Assembly: GCA_017391435.1 (NCBI GenBank)
Contig: JAFOYS010000307.1
Coordinates: forward strand, 1-5,315
Origin: Alistipes sp.
Lineage (GTDB): Bacteria; Bacteroidota; Bacteroidia; Bacteroidales; Rikenellaceae
Reading direction: 5' to 3'
DNA: 5,315 nucleotides
Part shown: positions 1-5,315 of the stretch, piece after piece
How positions within the stretch are numbered: position 1 is the first letter of the stretch
Layout of the letters: each line of letters starts with the position of its first letter
Notes under the pieces: generated by a model
The model's input: only the letters and a program-made list of their open reading frames with translations
What the model was told of the DNA's origin: nothing
Database searches by the model: none
Position numbers and translations under genes: made by a program

Positions 1-2800
1 ACTGCTTAGCCACGCGAGCAAAGGCCTCACGGGTGCGGGCAACCATAATGTTGTGGTGCATAAAGGAGTCTACATAGACATCCGGGTCGCTCACGCCACC
101 GTAGCGGGTCTTGTTCATCAGCACATCGTAGGCATACTCTGCATCTACGCGACCCACCTCCCAACTATCTTGCAGAGGGGTAAGGATTGGCACAAAGCGG
201 TATGCGTAGCCATCAAACTGTAGGTAGTCCACAAGGCCAAAGGTGTTGAGCATATAGGCCTGAGTGAAGTATATAGGTCGCTTCCAGTCAAAGTTGGCGA
301 ACATATCGAGCAGCATAAGCTCCGAGCGAGAGAGCGAACTCTTCTTGAGGTTTATGTAGACCGTATCTACCATAAGGTCGCGGTCTGACTCGCGGACAAT
401 ACCAGAGGCAATGGCTGCATCCTTGTCTACAGGCAGGGCAATCTGCTTTGTTGGGATATAGTCCACAGCCTCACCCAGACCGACATCGTACTTTGTGCGA
501 GCATCGTTGCTGCGGATAAACTCCATAACCTCCTTAGCCTCTGCCGTACGCTCAAGTTTGTCAATAACAGGTATCCAGTCGTTTACAAAGGTGTACTTCT
601 CGCGTGGCAGGGAGAATGGGATGCCGTCAGCACCATTTGCCTTGCACTTCATCTCGTCTACATACCACTCGCCATCAAGGTAGCTGCTGTTCATTATGCG
701 GATGTCGGGGCGAACTCCGTCCACCTCCTGCGCAAACCATAGCGGGAAGGTGTCGTTATCTCCATAGTTGACAATTATCGGGCTTACACCCTCTTTTTGC
801 ACCACAGAGTTGAGGTAGTTGTGTCCCGTATCGCGCGCCCAAGTTCTGCCAGAGCGGTCGTGGTCGTCCCAGTTCTCGGCGCAGAGGATACCTGGAACAA
901 CTGCTGCAATGGCTATTGCTACGGCAGAGGCTGCAGTGTGGTTACTCTTCATAAGGCCACTCAACGCCTCGTAGAGGGCAAGCACGCCAAGGCCAATCCA
1001 GATACTGAAGGCGTAGAACGAGCCGGCATAGACATAGTCTCGCTCGCGCACCTCACCTGGTGAGGAGTTGAAGTAGACCACAAGGGCGATACCCATCATT
1101 ATAAAGAGCCACATAACGATAGTAAAGCCTCGCTTGTCGCGGTTGAGCTGGTAGATAAGGCCCACAAGGCCGAGGATAAACGGCAGGAAGTAGTAGGTGT
1201 TCCTTGCGCGGTTATTCTCCATCTCGGCAGGTAGATTCTCCTGCGGACCGAGGTAGAGCTCGTCTATAAAGTCAATTCCCGAGAGCCAGTTGCCGTGTGT
1301 AAGGGTCACACCCTCAGCCTGTATGTCGTCCTGACGGCCCACAAAGTTCCAGAGGAAGTAGCGCCAGTACATATAGTTGAGCTGGTAGGAGAAGAAGTAG
1401 TGCAGATTCTCCATAAAGGTAGGCTCAACGACTGTCTTTGTCTCGTAGCCGTCATAGTAGCGCACGCTCTTGCCGTAGTCCATAACTCTCTGGCGGATAG
1501 GGCGTCCCGTCTCGTCGCGCTGGATGTTCCCCTCCTCGTCACGCACAAAGTCCTCCTTAGTTCGGTAGGCAGCCCACGGCTTGTAGTCGTGCTCCTTTTT
1601 CAGGTAGTTCCACATACGCGGGAACAGATGCATAAAGCGGTCTGGGTAGATATACTTGTCTACCGTTGTCAGCTCGTCGTACTGCTCTGTCTTAGGGTTG
1701 TAGTTGTAGACAGTCTTCTCGGTATAACTCTCTATAGGCGCAGCATAAGAGGCTCCGTAGATTAGCGGACGGTTACCATACTGGTCGCGGTTGAGAACAG
1801 AGAGTAGCGCAGCTGGGTTGTTAGGGTTGTTGGAGTTCATCGGCGGGTTTGCTAACGCACGAATGGTCACCGAGGCGTAGGACGAGAAGCCGAGCATAAT
1901 CATCGTCACGCATACGGCAATCATATTCCACACCTTCGCCCCGCGCTTGTGGGTGTAGTAGACGCTCCAACCAAGAGCCACAAACATCAGCAGCACAAAG
2001 ACCACAATACCCGTATTTACAGGCAGGCCAAGCGAGTTTACAAACCATATATCTACAAGCATACCGATGTAGACCGTATACGGAATGATTATACCGTTGA
2101 TAGCCAGCAGTATAGCCCCCGCAATAAGGGTCGCATAGATAAGCCCCTTCCAGCTCACAGCCTTTGTTGTGCGGAAGTAGTAGATAAATACCAACGCAGG
2201 TATTGTCAGCAGGTTGAGAATATGCACACCGATACTTAGGCCCATAAGGTACGCAATTAGGACTATCCAGCGTAGTGAGTGGCTGCTCTCAGCCTCCTCC
2301 TCCCAGCGCAGCATAAGCCACACCACAAGCGCCGTAAACATAGACGAGAGGGCATAAACCTCACCCTCAACGGCCGAAAACCAGAAGGTGTCCGTAAAGG
2401 TGTATGCCAGTGCTCCTATGGCTCCAGCACCCAGCACTGCAACGCCCTTTGCTACTGTAAGTTCCTGATTACCACGCGTATAGAGACGACGCGCAATGTG
2501 GGTAATGGTCCAGAAGAGAAACAGTATGCAGAAGGCACTTGCAAGGGCATTCATACCGTTTACCATATGCGGTACATAGTATGGCGATGGCGCAAGCATC
2601 GTCGCAAGACGCGCAATGAGCATAAATAGCGGCGCCCCTGGCGGATGCCCCACCTCAAGTTTGTAAGATGTTGCGATAAACTCCGAGCAGTCCCAAAGAC
2701 TCGTACTCGGCTCTATAGTAAGCAGATAGACGATTGCCGCCACAGCAAACACAGCCCAACCTACACACCTGTTTAGAAACTTAAATCTCTGTAAATCCAT
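1..2800 (-). CDS. DUF2723/TMEM260-like membrane glycosyltransferase (GT117), C-terminus cut off
   Basis: An uninterrupted reading frame of 933 codons starts at the ATG at 2800-2798 and runs off the left edge. The start is well placed, about 20 bases below a good promoter. The protein opens with a membrane segment (about residues 12-30) followed by a first-loop motif, WDCSEFIATSYKLEVGHPPG (36-55), the family signature; its acidic residues are likely the catalytic ones by analogy with GT-C enzymes. Roughly a dozen hydrophobic segments follow (about 78-100, 118-138, 143-165, 176-208, 220-240, 264-283, 291-312, 535-552, 557-578, 590-612, 620-640), with a hydrophilic insert at 313-530. RERDYVYAGSFYAFSIWIG (585-603), NWDDHDRS (643-650) and NYGDNDTFPLWFAQEV (678-693) are further family motifs, and a soluble domain fills 641-933. 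Family members transfer sugar, mannose in human TMEM260, onto protein; the bacterial acceptor is unknown. Family length is about 1000-1150 residues, so some 100-200 are probably missing. Confidence 0.93.
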   Translation of the reverse strand, partial: MDLQRFKFLNRCVGWAVFAVAAIVYLLTIEPSTSLWDCSEFIATSYKLEVGHPPGAPLFMLIARLATMLAPSPYYVPHMVNGMNALASAFCILFLFWTITHIARRLYTRGNQELTVAKGVAVLGAGAIGALAYTFTDTFWFSAVEGEVYALSSMFTALVVWLMLRWEEEAESSHSLRWIVLIAYLMGLSIGVHILNLLTIPALVFIYYFRTTKAVSWKGLIYATLIAGAILLAINGIIIPYTVYIGMLVDIWFVNSLGLPVNTGIVVFVLLMFVALGWSVYYTHKRGAKVWNMIAVCVTMIMLGFSSYASVTIRALANPPMNSNNPNNPAALLSVLNRDQYGNRPLIYGASYAAPIESYTEKTVYNYNPKTEQYDELTTVDKYIYPDRFMHLFPRMWNYLKKEHDYKPWAAYRTKEDFVRDEEGNIQRDETGRPIRQRVMDYGKSVRYYDGYETKTVVEPTFMENLHYFFSYQLNYMYWRYFLWNFVGRQDDIQAEGVTLTHGNWLSGIDFIDELYLGPQENLPAEMENNRARNTYYFLPFILGLVGLIYQLNRDKRGFTIVMWLFIMMGIALVVYFNSSPGEVRERDYVYAGSFYAFSIWIGLGVLALYEALSGLMKSNHTAASAVAIAIAAVVPGILCAENWDDHDRSGRTWARDTGHNYLNSVVQKEGVSPIIVNYGDNDTFPLWFAQEVDGVRPDIRIMNSSYLDGEWYVDEMKCKANGADGIPFSLPREKYTFVNDWIPVIDKLERTAEAKEVMEFIRSNDARTKYDVGLGEAVDYIPTKQIALPVDKDAAIASGIVRESDRDLMVDTVYINLKKSSLSRSELMLLDMFANFDWKRPIYFTQAYMLNTFGLVDYLQFDGYAYRFVPILTPLQDSWEVGRVDAEYAYDVLMNKTRYGGVSDPDVYVDSFMHHNIMVARTREAFARVAKQ

Positions 2801-2819
2801 AGTTATCCAAAATATCGTA

Positions 2820-2850
2820 CAAAGGTAATAATAATTTTGATGAAATCAAA
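2820..2850 (-). promoter_or_regulatory. Bacteroidota-type promoter of the GT117 gene
   Basis: Read on the minus strand, TTTG (2850-2847) is followed by 19 bases and then TACCTTTG (2827-2820). This fits the Bacteroidota vegetative consensus, a TTTG-like -33 box and a TAnnTTTG -7 box. The predicted start of transcription is about 2813, giving a leader of only some 12 bases before the ATG at 2800. No Shine-Dalgarno sequence is present, as is normal for the phylum. Confidence 0.75.
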
Positions 2851-2852
2851 AT
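2834..2852. promoter_or_regulatory. Perfect 19-bp palindrome over the -33 box, possible operator
   Basis: ATTTTGAT-GAA-ATCAAAAT has 8-base arms that match perfectly around a 3-base centre. It contains the -33 TTTG of the GT117 promoter, so a bound dimeric regulator would compete with RNA polymerase. The operator role is inferred from symmetry and position only; AT-rich palindromes can arise by chance. Confidence 0.4.
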
Positions 2853-2867
2853 GGTGGGGGAACGCGG

Positions 2868-2980
2868 TTAGCTGACGCAGTACGGCTGACGCAGCTCAGA
2901 GAATTTAAGGAATTTAAGGAGTTTAGGGAGTTTAGTGTTTTGTTTGTCCTTAATCTCCCTAATTTCCTTAATCTCCTTAT
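2868..2980. repeat. Hairpin-forming repeat element, copy 1
   Basis: The element begins with GCTGACGCAGTA followed by CGGCTGACGCAG (2871-2896), a 14-bp tandem. Next comes a left arm of 9-bp units (GAATTTAAG twice, GAGTTTAGG, GAGTTTAGT; 2901-2936), a T-rich loop, and a right arm of complementary units (CCTTAATCT, CCCTAATTT, CCTTAATCT; from 2948). Positions 2907-2935 pair imperfectly with 2978-2950, the mismatches lying mainly at the central bases of each 9-mer. Its start is closely repeated 170 bp further on (copy 2). There is no T-run after either arm typical of an intrinsic terminator, so it looks more like a dispersed extragenic palindrome than a terminator. Confidence 0.75.
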
Positions 2981-3036
2981 TACCGAACGCTGCTCGCATA
3001 GTTCAATTATTATATAAGGCGTAGTAAATAGCTGGA

Positions 3037-3160
3037 TTACGGCTGACGCAGTACGGCTACGCAGAACAGAGAATTTAGGGAGTTTAAGGAGTTTAGAGAA
3101 TTTAGTGATTTTTTTCGTTCCTTAATCTCCTTAATCTCCTTAATCTCCTTAAATTCCTTA
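3037..3160. repeat. Hairpin-forming repeat element, copy 2
   Basis: This copy has the same order as copy 1. A CGGCTGACGCAGTA tandem (3040-3064, second unit lacking one base) is followed by a left arm at 3071-3105, a loop containing seven T in a row, and a right arm at 3122-3156 with CCTTAATCT repeated three times. About 26 of 35 arm positions pair. The left part aligns with copy 1 over roughly 70 bases, from the TTA before the tandem to TTTAGTG. Loops and right arms differ more, and the right arm here carries one more 9-mer. Confidence 0.75.
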
Positions 3161-3184
3161 ACACCCAGACTCCGAGCCCCCAAA

Positions 3185-3326
3185 TGTCACAATGTCACAC
3201 TGTCACAGGGGTGTGTAACGGCTGTTACAAGTGACAAGATGTGACAAGATGTGACGGGCGTGACAGAAGTGACAAGCGTGACAGATGTGACAACACCCCA
3301 CGCCTGTGACAGAGTGACAAGTGACT
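3185..3326. repeat. TGTCAC/GTGACA hexamer array, inverted about a small hairpin
   Basis: Three TGTCAC copies (3185, 3193, 3201) are followed by a short GTAAC-GGCT-GTTAC hairpin (3215-3228). After it come ten GTGAC copies in the opposite orientation, starting at 3231, 3241, 3251, 3260, 3269, 3278, 3287, 3306, 3314 and 3321. Most spacings are 9-10 bases, close to one helical turn. The array lies directly downstream of the sigma gene and ends about 20 bases from its stop codon. It could be a protein-binding array, a transcript structure or a neutral tandem expansion; the sequence does not decide. Confidence 0.8.
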
Positions 3327-3346
3327 ACGAATTGTTCTCTGCGTTG

Positions 3347-3916
3347 TTAAAATCCCCCCCCCGCGAAGAAGAGGCTTGCCCAAACGGTAAGCACAGAGCG
3401 GAGTGTCTTAAGTGCGAGGGTGAGGTGGTTCTCAACGGTCTTCTTAGAGAGGTTGAGAGTGGTTGCAATAGTCTGATTATCAAGGCCCATATAGCGGCTC
3501 ATCTCAAAGATACGGCGGCGCTGCTCGGGCATACGGCAGACGGTAAGGCGGATGATAAACTCCTTCTCGCGGGCGTAGTAATCCTCCTCAAGGGTGCTGT
3601 TTGTAGTGTGGACAATGTTCTGCTCGGCAAGGGGTGCAATGCGGCCTATATGGCGCAGGGAGTTGATAGCCGCGTTGCGCGACATAACATAGATGTAGTT
3701 GTTAAAACTTTGAACCTCTACGCCGAACATCTCGCGGCGCTCCCAGATCTTGACAAAGATATCCTGTGTAACATCCTCAGCAGTAGTCTCTGACTTGACA
3801 ATACGGCGAACAAACTCCCACACGCGAGGGTAGTAGTGCTCAAAGACAACACGGAAGGCTCTCTGGTCACCCTCAGAGAGTCGTTTGATAATATCTGCAC
3901 TTATCTGTTCTGCCAT
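3347..3916 (-). CDS. ECF-type RNA polymerase sigma factor (Bacteroidales sigma-70 family)
   Basis: The 189-residue protein is the usual length for ECF sigma factors. Sigma region 2 spans about residues 10-90, including AEDVTQDIFVKIWERR (46-61) for core polymerase and -10 contact and the following SFNNYIYVMSRNAAINSLRH (70-89). Region 4 spans about 115-175: RMPEQRRRIFEMSRYMGLDN is followed by a helix-turn-helix, QTIATTLNLSKKTVENHLTL. An in-frame ATG at 3961 is rejected because a -7 box at 3944-3937 lies inside that extension, leaving the ATG at 3916. The gene is divergent from a FecR-type anti-sigma gene, its likely partner. By family knowledge it is held at the membrane until the outer-membrane receptor signals. 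The C-terminus, FFAGGGF, is encoded in a run of nine G, which is slippage-prone. Confidence 0.92.
   Translation of the reverse strand: MAEQISADIIKRLSEGDQRAFRVVFEHYYPRVWEFVRRIVKSETTAEDVTQDIFVKIWERREMFGVEVQSFNNYIYVMSRNAAINSLRHIGRIAPLAEQNIVHTTNSTLEEDYYAREKEFIIRLTVCRMPEQRRRIFEMSRYMGLDNQTIATTLNLSKKTVENHLTLALKTLRSVLTVWASLFFAGGGF
3354..3362 (-). repeat. G9 homopolymer at the 3' end of the sigma gene
   Basis: Nine C on the plus strand read as G9 in the coding strand and encode the last glycines, four codons before the stop. By direct reading, one extra G would carry the frame through the hexamer array to a stop at 3227-3225, adding a tail of about 42 residues. One G fewer would end at 3327-3325 with a short tail, GGDFNNAENNS. 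Both sigma domains lie upstream and would be unaffected. Confidence 0.7.
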
Positions 3917-4047
3917 ATGGTAGTTACACTTTAGTACAAATATAGACAATTTATTTAACATTTACGACTAAACGATAAAAAATTTTTTACGATTGGGTGT
4001 ATTGGCGGGGCTATGTGTCTTTATAATACAATAGTATAAATATAGGT
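3917..4047. promoter_or_regulatory. Divergent promoter region between sigma and anti-sigma genes
   Basis: The 131-bp AT-rich stretch must hold promoters for both genes. Near its middle is A6T6 (3977-3988), flanked on each side by ACGAT (3972-3976 and 3989-3993), with a further TTTACGA at 3961-3967 repeated at 3986-3992. On the plus strand only weak candidates are seen for fecR: TACGATTG (3988-3995, one mismatch to TAnnTTTG) and TATAAT (4022-4027). A promoter read by the ECF sigma factor itself would not be expected to match the vegetative consensus. Confidence 0.55.
3937..3944 (-). promoter_or_regulatory. -7 box of the sigma factor promoter
   Basis: TATATTTG on the minus strand matches the TAnnTTTG -7 consensus exactly and ends 20 bases before the ATG at 3916. 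No convincing TTTG stands about 19 bases upstream, so the promoter may be weak or may depend on an activator. It fixes the start of the gene at 3916. Confidence 0.6.
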
Positions 4048-5037
4048 ATGTCCAAAGTAAAACGAATCATAAACTACTATCTGCTGCATCAGTATCCCGA
4101 CGATGTTCGTGGAGAGTTTGTAGATTGGTTCTCACATCCTCAGGACCAGCAACTTAAGGAGGATATGTTGCGCGAGGAGTGGGAGGCGATCTCTGTAAAG
4201 GATAGTGGACTTCAGTCTCACCGTAGCTACAAGTCGGTTATGGAGCGCATCCACCGCAATCAGAGCAAGGAGCGTAGGCTCACAGTGCTGAAGATGTTCT
4301 CTCGCGTGGCGGCACTCGTTGTTGTGGCGCTTATTGTAATGTCGGTCGTAAAGGCCTTTGTGGCAAGCTCTGAGCGCGTAGAGTGGTGCGAGGTCTATGT
4401 TCCGCGTGGTCAGAGCCGCCTTGTAGAGCTCTCTGATGGCTCAAAGATGTACCTTTCGGCTGGCACACGCCTAATCTATCCAAACAAGTTTAACGAGGAT
4501 ATCCGCCGCGTATACCTCTCTGGTGAGGCCTATGCAGATATCGCTAAGGACGAGATGCGCCGCTTTATAGTCTCTGCCGAGCAGGTAGATGTTGTGGTGC
4601 ACGGTACACGATTTAACATCCGCTCCTACGAGTCCAATAGCGAGGTGGAGGTTATGCTTCTTGAGGGTAGTGTAGATATGCAGACCAAGAACCTCGCCTC
4701 AAACCGTACGCTCAGTATGCGCCCAGGCGACTTTATTAAGCTTGACAAGAGCTCTGGCCGCATTACCTGCGAGAGCCTTACAGAGAATGTCTTTAATGGC
4801 GACTACCGCTCGCGCTCGCTCTCGTTCGTCAACTCCCGCCTTGGCGATATTGCTGCACAGCTTGAGCGACTGTTTAATGTGAGGATTATTATCGACCAAG
4901 CAACCCTTGCCGAGGAGCGTTACTATGCGGCCTTTGTGAACAACGAGTCTTTGGACCGCATAATGTCAACCCTTGAGCAGAGTGGTAAGATGTGCTACTA
5001 CTGGCGCAATGGCGAGATACACCTCTATATCAAGTAG
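4048..5037 (+). CDS. FecR-type anti-sigma factor with DUF4974 domain
   Basis: The 329-residue single-pass inner-membrane protein has four parts. The cytoplasmic N-terminal region (1-82) would bind the ECF sigma factor. One membrane segment follows (about 86-105, AALVVVALIVMSVVKAF). The periplasmic FecR domain (about 117-210) has the family patterns VPRGQSRLVELSDGSKMYLS, GEAYADIAKDEMRRFIV and VHGTRFNIRSY, with RPGDF just beyond. The C-terminal DUF4974 domain (about 255-329) begins LSFVNSRLGDIAAQLERLFN. Size and order match Bacteroidales homologues. The ATG at 4048 is the first in frame with the full N-terminal region, and no Shine-Dalgarno sequence precedes it. The receptor gene starts 62 bp downstream on the same strand, so the two are probably co-transcribed. 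The periplasmic part is expected to receive the signal from the receptor STN domain. Confidence 0.94.
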   Translation: MSKVKRIINYYLLHQYPDDVRGEFVDWFSHPQDQQLKEDMLREEWEAISVKDSGLQSHRSYKSVMERIHRNQSKERRLTVLKMFSRVAALVVVALIVMSVVKAFVASSERVEWCEVYVPRGQSRLVELSDGSKMYLSAGTRLIYPNKFNEDIRRVYLSGEAYADIAKDEMRRFIVSAEQVDVVVHGTRFNIRSYESNSEVEVMLLEGSVDMQTKNLASNRTLSMRPGDFIKLDKSSGRITCESLTENVFNGDYRSRSLSFVNSRLGDIAAQLERLFNVRIIIDQATLAEERYYAAFVNNESLDRIMSTLEQSGKMCYYWRNGEIHLYIK

Positions 5038-5099
5038 TTTTACCCCGCGTATTTTTAATACACAATAATTAACCTATTTTCTAATCAAAACTTAACACT
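5038..5099 (+). other. Spacer between anti-sigma and receptor genes
   Basis: The spacer is AT-rich and ends in the A-rich leader CTAATCAAAACTTAACACT before the ATG. No TAnnTTTG box and no terminator hairpin is apparent, which favours one transcript covering both genes. Confidence 0.5.
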
Positions 5100-5315
5100 A
5101 TGAGAACAAAATTTTCCTCTCATCGTCGTTTGTGGAGCATTCTGCTAACGATGTGTGTGTTGGCACTTCCGCTCTCAGCAGAGGCGCAGAAGGTCAACTT
5201 GAAGTTGAAGGATGCAACTGTTCAGCAGGCTATCCAGTCACTGCAGAAACAGGGCTACTCAATTTCTGTTAAGCTCAGCGATGTCAATATGGACGCCGCT
5301 GTGACTATCGATGCC
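5100..5315 (+). CDS. SusC/RagA-family TonB-linked receptor with STN domain, N-terminal part only
   Basis: The 72 codons from the ATG at 5100-5102 run open to the right edge. Residues 1-29 form a signal peptide: a basic start (MRTKFSSHRR), a hydrophobic core (LWSILLTMCVLALPL) and a SAEA-Q cleavage site for signal peptidase I. What follows (KVNLKLKDATVQQAIQSLQK, then GYSISVKLSDVNMDAAVTID) is the beginning of an STN (secretin and TonB N-terminus) domain. In Bacteroidales this domain before a carboxypeptidase-like, plug and barrel region marks receptors that signal to a FecR partner; complete proteins usually exceed 1000 residues. Directly following fecR, it is most likely such a receptor, importing a glycan, iron chelate or other ligand; plug and barrel are outside the window, so the substrate is unknown. 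An STN-only or other TonB-dependent protein is a less likely alternative. Confidence 0.85.
   Translation, partial: MRTKFSSHRRLWSILLTMCVLALPLSAEAQKVNLKLKDATVQQAIQSLQKQGYSISVKLSDVNMDAAVTIDA

Larger units (their letters stand above)
2801..3346. other. 546-bp gene-free, repeat-rich spacer
   Basis: No credible gene lies between the sigma factor stop and the GT117 start. Both flanking genes are on the minus strand, so sigma transcripts would run through this stretch. In order of increasing coordinate it holds the GT117 promoter and palindrome (2820-2852), hairpin copy 1, an unremarkable 56 bp (2981-3036), hairpin copy 2, and the hexamer array. No transposase fragment or tRNA was seen. Confidence 0.8.

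Noticed and set aside
1295..1765. Plus-strand open frame of 156 codons, and similar ones at 495-683, 797-1063, 1949-2239 and 2279-2629
   Set aside because: All are antisense to the GT117 gene, whose minus-strand frame is continuous and carries clear family motifs; the plus-strand products have no recognisable domains.
1821..2048. Minus-strand open frame of 75 codons, and one at 1306-1548
   Set aside because: They lie in another frame inside the GT117 gene and have no family features.
2901..3160. Pair of intrinsic terminators for the sigma gene
   Set aside because: The stems are AT-rich and mismatched, and in the direction of sigma transcription no T-run follows either stem, so a classical terminator is not supported.
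3185..3326. CRISPR array
   Set aside because: The repeated unit is only about 6 bases, intervals are 1-13 bases and orientation flips within the array; there are no spacers of CRISPR size and no cas genes.
3251..3793. Plus-strand open frame of 180 codons starting with VT-rich repeats
   Set aside because: Its start is the translated GTGACA array and the rest lies antisense to the well-supported sigma factor; it has no domain of its own.
3917..3961. Upstream ATG at 3961 giving a 204-residue sigma factor
   Set aside because: The extra 15 residues are not typical of the family, and the TATATTTG box at 3944-3937 falls inside them; the ATG at 3916 fits the promoter.
4699..4899. Minus-strand open frame of 66 codons
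   Set aside because: It is antisense to the FecR and DUF4974 coding region, which is intact.

Overview
The window looks like a chromosomal segment of a Bacteroidota, most likely Bacteroidales, genome. Three things point there: a SusC/RagA-type TonB-linked receptor beginning with an STN domain next to a FecR/DUF4974 anti-sigma factor; a TMEM260-like (DUF2723, GT117) membrane glycosyltransferase of the kind widespread in this phylum; and -7 boxes of the form TAnnTTTG with no Shine-Dalgarno sequence before the starts. A narrower placement (for example Rikenellaceae/Alistipes-like) is only a guess.

Layout: 1-2800 (minus strand) is the first 933 codons of the GT117-type protein; its C-terminus lies beyond the left edge. 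2801-3346 has no gene. It holds the glycosyltransferase promoter with a perfect palindrome over its -33 box, then two copies of a hairpin-forming element built from 9-bp units, then an array of TGTCAC/GTGACA hexamers. 3347-3916 (minus) is an ECF sigma factor whose last codons lie in a run of nine G on the coding strand. 3917-4047 is an AT-rich divergent promoter region. 4048-5037 (plus) is the FecR-type anti-sigma factor. 5100-5315 (plus) is the start of the receptor gene: signal peptide plus the beginning of the STN domain.

The right half forms a trans-envelope signalling unit. By family knowledge, an outer-membrane receptor senses or imports a ligand, its periplasmic STN domain contacts the periplasmic FecR domain of the anti-sigma factor, and the cytoplasmic part of the anti-sigma factor controls the ECF sigma factor, which transcribes the receptor operon. 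The unusual points are that the sigma gene is divergent from fecR instead of leading the same operon, and that its 3' end runs into a homopolymer and repeat-rich spacer. The substrate cannot be told from the 72 receptor residues present. No known mobile element, RNA gene or CRISPR array was seen, and no clearly new multigene system; the repeat-rich spacer is the least explained part.
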